A stretch of 49,428 nt of DNA from Streptomyces thermodiastaticus (GCF_014656135.1 NZ_BNBV01000037.1:1-49428), one strand, 5' to 3'; positions 1 through 8,696 are shown, numbered from the stretch's first letter. Notes: generated from the sequence alone by a model not told the origin. Made by a program: numbers and translations.

Positions 1-167
1 CGTGACCCAGCGCACGGTCAACCGCGCGCCGGCCCGGGCCCGGGCACCCGTCGAGCGAGGCATGGCACGGCTGAAGTTCCTGGCGGATCATCCGCAGAGC
101 CCGGTGCAGCCCCAACCGCATGACGTCAATCGCCGCAGCCATCCTCACACTGGAGAGGCAACGCTGA
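1..167 (+). pseudogene. C-terminal remnant of an IS5-like DDE transposase
   Basis: The first ~165 bases read as the end of a transposase: a segment containing VNRAPARARAPVERGMARLK, then, after a one-base shift near position 80, WRIIRRARCSPNRMTSIAAA and a short tail ending at TGA 165-167. The VNR-ARxRxPVERxxARLK...ILTLERQR pattern is typical of the C-terminus of actinomycete IS5-family transposases. The upstream part lies outside the window and the frameshift marks it as non-functional. Bases 168-352 hold nothing I recognise. Confidence 0.6.
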
Positions 168-352
168 AAAAGCTCACTGGACGGAAATGCGGGGCCGCCG
201 GCTCAGCGTTGCCGGAGAGGGGCCGTGTGTTCCGCTGCGAGCGGTCGTCGTCGGGTCGCTGGATGCGGTCGGGACCTGGGGCTCCCGCCGTGACTGGATT
301 GACGTGCGTGCGCGGCCACTGGACGGCCGTGCCACCGACCTGGGAGGACACC

Positions 353-1453
353 GTGCCGCCGAGCTCGAGACCACTGCGGAAGCTGGGCTTTTTGACCATC
401 GGTCTCTTCGACGGCGCCGATCCCCGTCCCGGCCACGAGAACACACTGAAGCTCATCGAACTCGGCGAACAGCTCGGTTTCGACAGCGCCTGGGTGCGCC
501 ACCGCCACCTGCAGTACGGCATCTCCTCGCCGGTGGCGGTACTGGCCGCCGCCTCGCAGCGCACGAGCCGCATCGAACTCGGCACCGCCGTGATCCCGTT
601 GGGCTGGGAGAATCCGCTCCGGCTCGCCGAGGACCTGGCCACCGTCGACCTGCTCTCCGGCGGCCGGCTCAACCCCGGCGTCAGCGTCGGGCCGCCGATG
701 CACGCCGACCGGGTCCTCCCCGCGCTCTACCCGGACACCGCGAAGGCAGAGGACTTCAGCTTCGAGCGGGTGCGGCGCCTGCTGTCCTTCGTGCGCGGCG
801 AACCCGCCACCGACTTCTCCGGCGCGGAAGGCTTCGAGGTGTACTCCGCCCGCGTCCAGCCGCACTCTCCCGGGCTCAGCGGCCGCATGTGGTACGGGAG
901 CGGCAGCCTGCGGTCCGCCCGGTGGGCGGGGGAGAACGGCATGAACCTCCTGCTCAGCAGCGTCGTCAAGGTCGAGGAGCCCGCCGGGGGCTCCGGCGAG
1001 GCCGGCAGCTTCGAGGATTCCGGTGACAGCGCAGACACCAGGGGCTCCGGAACCGGGGGCTCCTTCGACTTCGCCGCCATCCAGCTCTCCCACATCCGGG
1101 CCTTCCGCGCCCACCACCCCGACGGGGAGCACGCACGCATCTCGCAGGGGCTCGTCGTCATCCCGACCGACACCGCGACGACCGCGCAGCGCGAGAAGTA
1201 CGAGGCGTTCGCGCGGCAGCGGTCACCGCGCACCAGCACACCGCAGGGGCCCGCGCGCCTGCTTTTCGCACGCGACATCGTCGGCACCTCGGAGCAGATC
1301 GCCGAGCGACTGCACGCGGACCCCGCCTTCCGCGAGGTCGACGAGGTCGCCTTCGCGCTGCCCTTCACCTTCGAGCACGAGGACTACGTGCAGATCCTCA
1401 CCGACATGGCCACCCGTCTGGGGCCGGCGCTCGGGTGGCGGCCTGGAGGGTGA
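353..1453 (+). CDS. LLM-class flavin-dependent oxidoreductase (luciferase-like monooxygenase)
   Basis: A 366-residue bacterial luciferase-like TIM-barrel protein, expected to be a cytoplasmic FMNH2/F420-dependent oxidoreductase or monooxygenase of unknown substrate. Family features seen: N-terminal LGFLTIGLFDG strand, ENTLKLIELGEQLGFDSAWV helix (typical of the first barrel turn), SSPVAVLAAASQRTSRIELG with the following TAVIPLGWENPLRLAEDLA, and SGGRLNPGVSVG. The frame is open further upstream, but that part overlaps the transposase remnant and is not family-like; GTG 353 has a GGGAGG Shine-Dalgarno at 342-347 and places the first barrel strand near residue 10. A Gly/Ser-rich insertion (residues ~205-240, with GGSGEAGSFEDSGDSADTRG) is unusual for the family. 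No obvious partner gene adjoins it. Confidence 0.85.
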   Translation: MPPSSRPLRKLGFLTIGLFDGADPRPGHENTLKLIELGEQLGFDSAWVRHRHLQYGISSPVAVLAAASQRTSRIELGTAVIPLGWENPLRLAEDLATVDLLSGGRLNPGVSVGPPMHADRVLPALYPDTAKAEDFSFERVRRLLSFVRGEPATDFSGAEGFEVYSARVQPHSPGLSGRMWYGSGSLRSARWAGENGMNLLLSSVVKVEEPAGGSGEAGSFEDSGDSADTRGSGTGGSFDFAAIQLSHIRAFRAHHPDGEHARISQGLVVIPTDTATTAQREKYEAFARQRSPRTSTPQGPARLLFARDIVGTSEQIAERLHADPAFREVDEVAFALPFTFEHEDYVQILTDMATRLGPALGWRPGG

Positions 1454-1504
1454 GCACCCGGCGCCCTCGGCCGCCCACCTGGCCTTCTGCGCCGGCCTCG
1501 CCCC

Positions 1505-2596
1505 GACAGCACCCACGGGGGCGAAACCGTCGCCGTCCGTACCAGCAGCGGCTTCTCCTTCCTCGTCCCCGACCAGCAGGGCACGGTGACCGCGGCCATC
1601 GCCATGACGGCCCTGGCCGTCACCCGCCGCAAGCAACTCCCCTTCGGCGAGATGCGCTCCACCCAGACCGAACCCGGGACCCGCGGCTTCGTCGGCGGCA
1701 CCAGCGACCCCACCGGCCTGGTCCGCCTCGGCGCCCGCGCATACGACCCCGCCCTGGGACGCTTCCTCTCCGTCGACCCCGTCATCGACCTCGACGACCC
1801 GGCCCCGGATGAACGCCTGCTCCTACGCCCACAACAGCCCGGTCACCCAGTCCGACCCCGGCGGCCTCCGTCCCGACGGCCCCGCCGGCGGCGCCTGCTG
1901 CAACGACACCCGCTGGGGCGAGGACTGCGGCATGTCGGTCGGCTGCACCCTGAAGAACGGCCACTGGGTCTGGCAGCAGACCCCGCTCAAGGACAAGGAA
2001 TCCCGCAAGAAGTACGCCGCATACCGCGCCAACCCCAGCACCTGCAAGGTCTATCACTACAACGCGAAGGCGGCAGCCCGCGCCAAAGCCCAAGCTCTCG
2101 CCAGGGCCAAGGAACGGAAGGCTAAGGCTGACAAGGAGCGCCGCAAGAAAGAAGGAATATTCGGCAGCCTCGTGAAGGGGCATCTCAGTGATGCCTGGTT
2201 GAACACCAAGGAATAAGTGACAGACAAGCACTGGCTGATTGACAAGGGTGTGAAGATTCTTGCAGCGACCGGGACGGGTCTATGTATCACCCTGGCTCCG
2301 TGCGGCGTTGGACTGTTTATCGTGGGCGCTGGCGCACTCTTCGCTGGCGGGCTCGTTGCACACTACGCTCTGTCCTCTCCTGAGGAACGCCGTCAAGGAG
2401 TATCTACGTTTCTTGTATGTACGGCGAAAGCTGAGGGAATGGGGATAGTCGCCGGAAGTCTCTGTGGTAGGGGGATAGGTGGCTGCGTCGCCCTGCGGCC
2501 TAAGGCCGGCTTGCCTCTGGAAGGAGTCCCTCGTGCTAGCCTCGGAAAGGCTGCTCTGGGTGTCTACGACGAACTGTGATGGATTGGATGTTCTAG
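1505..2596 (+). pseudogene. Rhs/YD-repeat protein 3' fragment with hydrophobic C-terminal tail (locus A, broken)
   Basis: A 5'-truncated Rhs gene closely matching 34050-34690 and 36384-37078 in this window. It encodes the end of the Rhs core (GARAYDPALGRFLSVDPVID), the constant post-core region (TLKNGHWVWQQTPLKDKESR), an Ala/Lys helix, then the variable tail beginning after RRKKEGIF. Three lesions relative to the intact copies: a +1 frameshift near 1806 (GGCCCCGG versus GGCCCAG), a TAA at 2214-2216 where the sister copy has an ACA codon in the same context, and a shift near the end so that the terminal DWMF-stop motif lies at 2582-2596. The tail (codons from 2217 on) is a Gly/Ala-rich two-helix membrane-type segment, and base composition becomes clearly more AT-rich there. 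Its partner gene starts 3 nt later. Confidence 0.8.
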
Positions 2597-2599
2597 CGC

Positions 2600-2887
2600 A
2601 TGTCTGAACGGTCATATCCCCGTGTCATGAAGGGCTGGAGCAATCCTCCAGTTGCATGTCCTGACAATGAGTGGATGTCGCAGTCGGAAGCAGCCCGGGA
2701 GCTTGGTATCTCCATTGTGCGTGTGGGATGGCGAATAGCCTGTGGGTACTTGACTCCCGCGCACAACAGCAAGCACGAGGCGGGCGTTACGCGTACGAGT
2801 GTTGAGCTCGATCGTGATTGGCTTGCGGCCGCTTCATGGAAATCAAAGAGCTTCCGAACCTTCAAGGGGCTCGTTAGGTGGATTTAG
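2600..2887 (+). CDS. 95-aa HTH-like putative immunity/partner protein of the Rhs tail (copy 1)
   Basis: A 95-residue protein directly behind the locus A Rhs tail. It is co-linear without gaps with the protein at 37162-37449, about two thirds identical by eye, and that copy also follows the same kind of tail. Residues ~27-55 (SQSEAARELGIS...RVGWRIACGYLTPAHN) resemble a MerR/excisionase-type winged helix-turn-helix; both copies open with ERSYxRxMKGWSNPPV. No signal peptide or membrane segment. Position and co-inheritance with one tail type suggest an immunity protein; the HTH look also allows a regulator. No function is established from sequence. The stop codon at 2885-2887 abuts an IS end. Confidence 0.7.
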   Translation: MSERSYPRVMKGWSNPPVACPDNEWMSQSEAARELGISIVRVGWRIACGYLTPAHNSKHEAGVTRTSVELDRDWLAAASWKSKSFRTFKGLVRWI

Positions 2888-2963
2888 GCCGTTTCTTTCG
2901 GATCACCGCGCGGACCAGATGAAGATGGCAGCGACGTGGAGTCCGGCCAGGTTGCCGTAAGAA
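2886..2963 (-). mobile_element. 3' end of an IS5-type insertion sequence
   Basis: Read on the minus strand this piece encodes YGNLAGLHVAAIFIWSAR followed by TGA (2903-2905), a characteristic end of Streptomyces IS5-family transposases. The bases GGCCGTTTCTTTCGGATCA just after that stop look like the element's terminal inverted repeat. The other side joins abruptly at ~2963 to an Rhs tail coding sequence on the opposite strand, so the element is a deletion remnant that bridges two toxin cassettes. Confidence 0.65.
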
Positions 2964-3423
2964 GGAAGGGATATTCGGGTGGGTTAAGAAGGGAGTCAAC
3001 GCCGCACACAATTTCATGCAAAAACACAGTACGCTTCTGGGGTGGGTTGGTGTTGGTCTCGGCGTCGCCTCGATGATCACTCCTCTGGGATGGTACGTCA
3101 CGACAGCAGCATTGGTCGGCGGATTCGTGTTGGGGGCTGCGACGACAGCAGACGCATGTGCGTCTAAGCAGTGAGGCAGCTGCGCTATGGGGGCTGCCAG
3201 TCTGGGTATGGCTGGCGCGGGGTTCGGTGCCGAAAAGATTGCGGCCTCGATGCTTTGCGAAGCCGTTGGCGCACCTCTTCACTGGCGTGTCCTCCTGAAG
3301 GGAGGGGCGATGATGAACCGAGGGCTGGCTCATACGGCGAATGCGAGTTCCGTCGGTTACTCGATTATCGGAACCGTAAGTGGAGGGAATTTGGGGAGCA
3401 GTGATCGTGTGGAGGACGAGTAG
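2964..3423 (+). pseudogene. Displaced Rhs C-terminal tail, second tail type
   Basis: Starts at KEGIFGWVKKGV, matching the KK(E/D)GIF junction where the other Rhs tails become variable, so this is a tail without its Rhs core. It continues with two hydrophobic Gly-rich stretches (GWVGVGLGVASMITPLGWYV; ALVGGFVLGAATTADACASK), then TGA at 3172-3174, and stays open in the same frame with GSCAMGAASLGMAGAGFGAE and a polar end DRVEDE before TAG. I read the TGA as a decayed Trp codon. It is not alignable by eye with the tails of loci A, B and C beyond the junction. Base composition is low in GC for the window. Confidence 0.6.
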
Positions 3424-3424
3424 C

Positions 3425-3733
3425 GTGACTGGCCACAGGCTTCCTTCTGTGCAGGCTCTTACTGAAGTGCGGCGAATTCCATGGCGTGTCAAAAGGCGCT
3501 TGCGTCGACAGCGGAGAAGGGGTGCGACAGGCATCCTCCTGTATGCGGATATCAGGGAACCTGTGCGGAGCCCAGTGTACAAATTGGGTATTGTGGTACT
3601 ACGGAAAGACGGCGCCGAGCTCTGCAATGCAAGTCGTTCGGGGAGGAGGTTGCGGTGGGTCGAACTCAAGCCCGGGAAACATGAAGTAGAGTTCATGGTC
3701 ATAAGATTGAGTGAGGCTAAAAGGAGCGAGTGA
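3425..3733 (+). CDS. Small basic hypothetical protein behind Rhs tail type 2
   Basis: A 102-residue ORF from GTG 3425, immediately after the stop of the displaced Rhs tail. The N-terminal third is very basic (RRIPWRVKRRLRRQRRRGAT); the rest looks like a small beta-rich domain (ILLYADIREPV, KLGIVVLRKDGAEL, LRWVELKPGKHEVEFMVI). I do not recognise a family. Its place directly behind a toxin tail, and its overlap with the next small ORF, make it a candidate immunity or accessory gene. The start could be later; no strong Shine-Dalgarno is visible. Confidence 0.4.
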   Translation: MTGHRLPSVQALTEVRRIPWRVKRRLRRQRRRGATGILLYADIREPVRSPVYKLGIVVLRKDGAELCNASRSGRRLRWVELKPGKHEVEFMVIRLSEAKRSE

Positions 3734-3849
3734 TTAATCTAGGGGAGGGTGATATTCTCGTGGTGCTATGTGATCCGATTCAGTCCAATGTTTTCTATAG
3801 GCGCAGCAGAAAATCTGACTCCTGGTTTATTGGACTAGTTGCACGGTGA
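3730..3849 (+). CDS. 39-aa ORF translationally overlapped with the preceding gene
   Basis: GTG 3730 overlaps the upstream TGA as GTGA, the usual arrangement for translational coupling. The product is a 39-residue peptide starting MINLGEGDILVVLCDP and ending WFIGLVAR. Codon use and base composition are AT-rich compared with the metabolic genes of the window. It may be the start of a longer gene that lost its 3' end. No function can be assigned. Confidence 0.3.
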   Translation: MINLGEGDILVVLCDPIQSNVFYRRSRKSDSWFIGLVAR

Positions 3850-4288
3850 TTGGCGGCTCGCCATAAGGGATGCGAACCTGGAGCGTGTCTCTCTGATGGG
3901 TTGGTCGGTCGATCGGGTGTGTCTGTAATTAGTAATCACCGATCCGATGTAGGACCGGATCGAGCCGTTGATGCCGGCCGATCCGGTTCGTGGACGGCGG
4001 TGCGCCGATCAGCGCGGCACGCTCGGAGAGTGAGCAGGACCGCCGGGCGGTCGCCCGACATGCCCGCGCGCTCGCCGAATACGCCCTGTACGAGCGGCTC
4101 GGCCGCCTCAGGGAGCTGGCCTCGGCCTCCTGAGTAGACGCCCGGCGTAGCACCCGTTACGGCGAGACATGCCGTGGCTGGGGCACGAGCCGGGCTGTCG
4201 ACTCCGCTCGCACGCACCGCCCGCTGCGGCCCGTGAGCGCGCACTCTATGTCGGTGCCCTGCGCCATGCTGTCCCGGACGAAACAGCC
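3850..4288. other. Intergenic stretch with inverted repeat
   Basis: No confident gene. An inverted repeat CGATCCG/CGGATCG lies at 3940-3946 and 3956-3962, followed by further CCGATC-type repeats (3979-4000), possibly an operator for a lost gene. Confidence 0.3.
3990..4133 (+). CDS. Possible 47-aa hypothetical protein
   Basis: A GTG-initiated frame with coding-like composition, containing SESEQDRRAVARHARALAEY and a helical end LYERLGRLRELASAS. It has no visible Shine-Dalgarno and could be the tail of a truncated gene. Confidence 0.25.
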   Translation: MDGGAPISAARSESEQDRRAVARHARALAEYALYERLGRLRELASAS

Positions 4289-5466
4289 ATGGAGGGGGAA
4301 GCCGTGGCGTTCCGTGCCGTACACGAGCAGTGGGGACGGTCTTCGCGCATCTGCCGGACCTCGCGTGCGGCAGGAGCTGGGAGGACGTCCACCGGGTGCG
4401 GCCGGCCGCGCCGCTGCGGTGCGACGAGTGCCGGCACCCGGTGCACGCGAAGGTCTCGCCCACGGGGCTGCACTTCTTCGCCCACGCGCCCGGCGCCCCG
4501 CAGTGCGCGAGCGCTGGCGCACCACCTGCTCAAGCTGGAGCTGTCGACGGCGGCCCGGGAGGCCGGCGCGCGCGTCGAGCTGGAGGTTGCCGGACCCGAG
4601 GGAGCGTGGCGGGCCGACGCCATGGCCACCGATCCGGGCGGGCAGTGGCGGATCGCCCTCGAAGCGCAGCTCTCCCCGATCACCCGCGAGGAGATCCAAG
4701 CGCGGGCGGCGCGGATGCTGCAAGACAAGGTGCGCTCGGTGTGGTCCTCCGACCGGCCCCGGCCCCCGTGGCTCGGGACGGTGCCCTCGGTGCGCCTGGA
4801 GCCGGCCGACGGCGGCGGCCTGGACGTCGCCGAGGGCCGGGCGAGGTTCACCGCGGGCCGGTGGGACGCCGGGCCGCGCGCGCCGCTGGCGCACTTCCTG
4901 CACCGGGTGTTCGCCGGCCGCATCGTGCCGCACCCGCGGCAGCGGCCCACCGCGTACCCGCTGCAGGAACTGGACACGGTCTTCACGGCCCCGCACTACG
5001 TCCGCCAGGCCCGCGCCCACTCCAAGGCCGGCGAGGCCGAGGCCGCCTACCGGGCGATCGACGCCGCCTTCGCCGCCTGCGACCGCGCCGGGCCTGCTGC
5101 GCACGACCTGCCCTCGATGTACTGGATGACCCACGGCGAATGCCACGAGGTCGCCGCCTCGTGCGCGCTCACGCTCGGCGAGCCTGCCCGCGCGCTGGAG
5201 CACTTCGACGCCGCTCTGCGGCACGGAGACCCCTACGACACCACCACCGAGGCCCGCGGCGCAGGCATTTACCTCGCCCGCCAGGCCGAGGCTCACCTCG
5301 CACTCGGTGACATGGACGCTGCCGTCGACGTCGCCGAACGCGCATCGAACAACTCGGCGGAGCCGACTCCGCCCGCGGCACCAGTACCCTGGCCGACCTG
5401 CGCGGACAGCTCGCCGCTTACCGCACGGCCCGCCCCGTCGCCGACTTCCTCGACTCCACCGCATAG
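4289..5466 (+). pseudogene. Chimeric pseudogene: CoiA-like nuclease domain followed by regulator-type TPR tail
   Basis: After a start at ATG 4289 the protein switches frame near 4330 (one G missing after CAGTGGG) and again near 4505. The stitched N-terminal half contains LRCDECRHPVHAKV, GLHFFAHAPGAPQC, HHLLKLELSTAA, WRADAMATD and IALEAQLSPITREEI. This is the zinc-motif plus nuclease layout of the competence protein CoiA family. From ~5010 the reading changes to TPR helices (AHSKAGEAEAAYRAI, GAGIYLARQAEAHLALGDMD) like those at the C-terminus of XRE-TPR regulators such as 9315-10607. A third shift near 5345 is needed to reach the natural end (YRTARPVADFLDSTA, TAG 5464-5466). Either two genes were joined by deletion in compatible frames or this is an unusual fusion that later decayed. 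Confidence 0.6.
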
Positions 5467-5745
5467 GTCCCGTCCAAGCGCAACCCACAGCTGCCCGACC
5501 GTCTGCCCACCCGGGGCGTCGGTGAGGTGTTCGGGGCTTTGCCACGGCGCAGCACGCTGTCGAGGTAGCGGGCCAGTGCGCGGGAGCCGGGGGGCGTAGC
5601 GGTACTTGGCTTCGATGACGTCCCGGGGGACGTCGCGGCGCTGGGAAGCGCGGACCGCGCCCCGGTGCATCGAGTGGCCGGTGTAGCGGGGTAGGGACTG
5701 GAGCAGCCGCCGCCGGCGTCGCAGGGCGGCCCGGCACGTCAGGTC
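5467..5745 (-). pseudogene. C-terminal fragment of a tyrosine recombinase/integrase
   Basis: The minus strand reads LLQSLPRYTGHSMHRGAVRA, then PRDVIEAKYRYAPGSR and ALARYLDSVLRRGKAPN. GHS-x2-RG spacing and a terminal Tyr in RYLD fit the catalytic end of tyrosine integrases. A one-base shift in a G6 run (5589-5594) separates the last two pieces. The N-terminal half is absent and the 3' end runs into the neighbouring pseudogene. Confidence 0.4.
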
Positions 5746-5870
5746 CGGGGCCTGCCCGGGCCGGTGCGGGGAACGCGGATGCGGGCCATCACCGTCTCAA
5801 GGGCGGGTGCGTCACCGGTCTGGCCTGCGGTGTCGGCTCCGGCCCGCTTCCGCCCCGCGTACGGGGGCTG

Positions 5871-7256
5871 TCAGTCGGTGTCCTGGTGTGGTTCGAGCAG
5901 CGCGAAGTATGTCTCGCGCTGTGTGTCGGTCAGGTCACCGTCGAGGGAGAGCGCGGTGCGCAGTGCGCGCAGGGTGCTCGCTGCCGGCACCGACCAGGTG
6001 AGGTGGGCGTGCCGCTGGATGTCCCCGATGGTGGTGTACGCCTCGGCGGGGAAGCACCGGATGTACCAGTCCAGGGTCCTGGCGACCGAGGGCGTCAGGG
6101 TGAGGTGCCACCAGCGGTCCTCGCCCTCGTCGTGCGTGTCGTCGGCGTGCATCTCGACGGACTCGGCGAAGTCGTTCATGACCGCGGCCCGCACGGTGTG
6201 TCCCAGGTGCTCGGTGGGGACGATGTCGTCGAGGCTGACCGCCACCGACCAGGCCAGCGCGTCTGCGACCTCGGCCACGGATTCCTCGTTGCGATGCCGC
6301 AGCACCCACCGCTTGCGCAGGTCGGGCCGGCCGAACAGCGCGTGGCGGAAGTCGGCGGCGAACCGGCCGCGTACCTCGGCCGCCCCGGGGGAGAGGCTGT
6401 CGGGGTCGCCGGCGGACATGGCGGACTTGACGCCGGCGTACGAGCGCTGACGCGCCTCCACCCAGTCCTCCGCCACGGCCCGGGCCCACTGGTCGCGGCC
6501 GCCGACGGTGGCCTGCGGCAGCGGCACTTCGGAGTTGCCGCGCGAGATGTAGGCCCGCAGTGTCGAGGCGGTGATGCCGCCGAGTTCCGCCATCTCCGGG
6601 GCGCCGATCAGCTGGGTGCCGGTCAGTTCCGGGCTGGAGACGTCGACCACGCACTGCTTCAGCGGCAGGGTGCCGTCCCGCTCCTGGTGGTGGGATGCCC
6701 ACAGCGCCAGGTGGTCGAGCCAGTTGTCCGGCCGCGGGGCGTCCGGGTCGAAGGTGGCCACCTTCCCGATGTATGCCTTCGCCGGGTCGGCGCGGCCGTC
6801 GAGCATGTCCGCGACGCTGACGGTGACGGCCATCCGGGCTTTGCGCCGCTCGAAATCCTGCGTGACCGGGTCCCATACCTGCCCGGGCCGGTACCACGTC
6901 TCGCCGTTCCACCAGTAGCCGCCGGCCCGGAACAGCAGCTGCTCGCCGTCCCACTGGCTGTGCAGTGAGGAGGTGTCGGTGTCGCGCACGAGCAGCACGG
7001 TCCGGCCGTGGACGGGGTGGTGGCGCACCGCCCAGCCGAGGGTGTGGTTGAGCGGGTCGGTGGTGAAGGCGCGCCAGCCGCCGCCGGCGCGGTTCTTGTC
7101 GAAGCGGCCCCACATGTCCGGGCCTTTGTTGCGGCCGACAGCCTCGATGGCCTCCGGGCCTTCGTCGAGGGGGATGTGGGAGTCGTCGATGAACGGCAGG
7201 CCCGGCACCGGGTGGTCGGTGCGCAGGCCATTGGCAAGCGGAAGAACGTGACCCAA
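5871..7256 (-). CDS. Hypothetical protein (461 aa), plasmid/accessory type
   Basis: A long, well-formed cytoplasmic protein with normal Streptomyces codon bias. I do not recognise its family. The N-terminal half has aromatic-rich segments (GRFDKNRAGGGWRAF, GGYWWNGETWYRPGQVWDPV); the middle contains APEMAELGGITASTLRAYIS, which looks like a MerR/excisionase-type helix-turn-helix, so it may bind DNA. The C-terminal half is acidic and helical. Start choice is uncertain: TTG 7256 has AGGGA seven bases upstream, while GTG 7289 in the same frame would add 11 residues and lie inside an inverted repeat. Neighbours (integrase remnant, NERD gene) suggest an integrated mobile region. Confidence 0.6.
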   Translation of the reverse strand: MGHVLPLANGLRTDHPVPGLPFIDDSHIPLDEGPEAIEAVGRNKGPDMWGRFDKNRAGGGWRAFTTDPLNHTLGWAVRHHPVHGRTVLLVRDTDTSSLHSQWDGEQLLFRAGGYWWNGETWYRPGQVWDPVTQDFERRKARMAVTVSVADMLDGRADPAKAYIGKVATFDPDAPRPDNWLDHLALWASHHQERDGTLPLKQCVVDVSSPELTGTQLIGAPEMAELGGITASTLRAYISRGNSEVPLPQATVGGRDQWARAVAEDWVEARQRSYAGVKSAMSAGDPDSLSPGAAEVRGRFAADFRHALFGRPDLRKRWVLRHRNEESVAEVADALAWSVAVSLDDIVPTEHLGHTVRAAVMNDFAESVEMHADDTHDEGEDRWWHLTLTPSVARTLDWYIRCFPAEAYTTIGDIQRHAHLTWSVPAASTLRALRTALSLDGDLTDTQRETYFALLEPHQDTD

Positions 7257-7279
7257 GGTTGATTCCCTGTTTCGCTGGG

Positions 7280-7352
7280 AGTGCTGCACACTTTGTGCAG
7301 CACTTACCTACCCCCCTTGTGCATGCTCTCCAACCTTTTCGTGCAGCGAAAA
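7280..7352. promoter_or_regulatory. Two inverted repeats upstream of the 5871-7256 gene
   Basis: A perfect 10-bp inverted repeat AGTGCTGCAC/GTGCAGCACT (7280-7289, 7295-7304, 5-nt spacer) and a second one TTTTCG/CGAAAA (7336-7341, 7347-7352, spacer TGCAG). The repeated GTGCA cores suggest binding sites for one regulator controlling the divergent pair 5871-7256 (minus) and 7489-8229 (plus). Confidence 0.5.
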
Positions 7353-7488
7353 CCAGCCATTTCCCTGTTCGGTACCGGGACCTTGCTGACCGCAGCAGCG
7401 CGGGCTTCCCTGGCTCGCGGACTCTTCTGCACGGTGTCACCGCCCACCACTACCGTCCTGGTGAAGGACCTGACGAGGGAGGGGTGTC

Positions 7489-8229
7489 ATGGCAACGGCC
7501 GGGTACCGGGGCGGTGCGGGCGCGAGCGCACGACGGATGGCAGACGTTGCGCGGGCCGCCGAGCGGGCGGCACAGCATCGGCGGGCCAAGGTGGTGCTGC
7601 CGCCTCTCACGGCGGCCGCCACGGTGGTCGGCTGGGCTGTAGCGACTGTGGGGACCTGGCAGCTCGGCTTGGTCGCCGGGCTCGGCGTTGCCGGGCCGGG
7701 CGTGTGGCGGTTATACCGGCGGTCTCGCAACAGCTGGGCGGTGGGCGCCGCCGGCGAGGTCCGGACGGCGCGGCTTCTGGCCCCGCTCGTCCGCGGGGGC
7801 CACGCCGTAATACTTCACGACCGGGCCGTCCCGGGGAGCCGTGCGAACCTGGACCATCTGGTCTTCACGGCCACTGGCGCGTTCTACATCGACACGAAGA
7901 ACTGGACGTCGAACAAGTCCCGGCTGACGGTGCGGGGCGGCATCTTGTGGTACGGCCGGTATGACCAGTCCCGGGCTTTGCAGACGGTGGGGTGGGAGGC
8001 CGATCAGGCGGCGCGTGCGCTGGGCGTCCCGGTCCGGCCGGTCGTCGCCGTGCACGGGGCGAAGGTCCCGGCACCGCACGGCCGGCTCGAACTGCAGGGC
8101 GTGACCGTGGTGGAGGCGAAGCGGCTGCGCGGACTGCTCCGGAGCCTTCCACCCCAACCTGGGTGGGACACGGCGCGGATGGCGTCGTTGGGGCAGCTGG
8201 CGGAACGGACACTGCCCCCGGCTTCCTGA
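7489..8229 (+). CDS. NERD domain-containing membrane-anchored protein
   Basis: A 246-residue protein with a charged N-terminus, two adjacent hydrophobic segments (~residues 36-70, VLPPLTAAATVVGWAVATVG and then QLGLVAGLGVAG), then a nuclease-related domain. The NERD signature is clear: AVGAAGEVRTARLLAPL (E90), VPGSRANLDHLVF (D122), and FYIDTKNWT (D135, K137), the acidic/Lys cluster of the restriction-endonuclease-like fold. Such proteins are thought to process DNA, but substrates are poorly known. ATG 7489 is preceded by GGGAGGGG. A ~75-bp piece of this gene (around 7971-8036) recurs inverted at 17808-17885. It appears intact. Confidence 0.8.
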   Translation: MATAGYRGGAGASARRMADVARAAERAAQHRRAKVVLPPLTAAATVVGWAVATVGTWQLGLVAGLGVAGPGVWRLYRRSRNSWAVGAAGEVRTARLLAPLVRGGHAVILHDRAVPGSRANLDHLVFTATGAFYIDTKNWTSNKSRLTVRGGILWYGRYDQSRALQTVGWEADQAARALGVPVRPVVAVHGAKVPAPHGRLELQGVTVVEAKRLRGLLRSLPPQPGWDTARMASLGQLAERTLPPAS

Positions 8230-8696
8230 CGACGGACAGCAGGTAGGACTCGGCCACCTCTGGTCCGCCCGGTGATCCGAACGAAACTGCCTAGGTCAGC
8301 CGCACGCGCGGGGCGGGGGCTGCCGGCACTAGCGGGCACTCGGGCCCTGGTCCTCCTGCATGACTGCGCCGCGGCGGCGTGCGTACCAGCGCAAAGGCCG
8401 CATCGGGGACCGCTCGGTACGACACCGGCGGCGCCACCCGCTCCGCGGCACGAGCACACTTGTCCAAGCCTCGCTCAACAGCTCCGGGCCTCTAGCCTCT
8501 ACCGTGTCGACCGGCCGTGCACGGGCCCGCCCCGCTCACGGCGACGACGCAGGATGGCGAGCAGGACGACGCGCCGGCATCTGGCGAGGTGAAGTCACCC
8601 CAATCCCATCAAGAAGCCGCCCCGGGTTCTGGCAGTGTTGCGGCCACTCTTTCTCCGGTGCTGCCTCAACTCCCGCACGCTCCGTACGCTTTTCGG
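8230..8696. other. Intergenic region without recognised gene
   Basis: 467 bp of GC-rich sequence between the NERD gene and the HAD gene. I see no convincing coding frame, RNA gene or strong hairpin in it. Confidence 0.4.

Noticed and set aside
2..352. Upstream extension of the LLM oxidoreductase
   Set aside because: It overlaps the transposase remnant and an unconserved stretch; GTG 353 with its own Shine-Dalgarno fits the family start.
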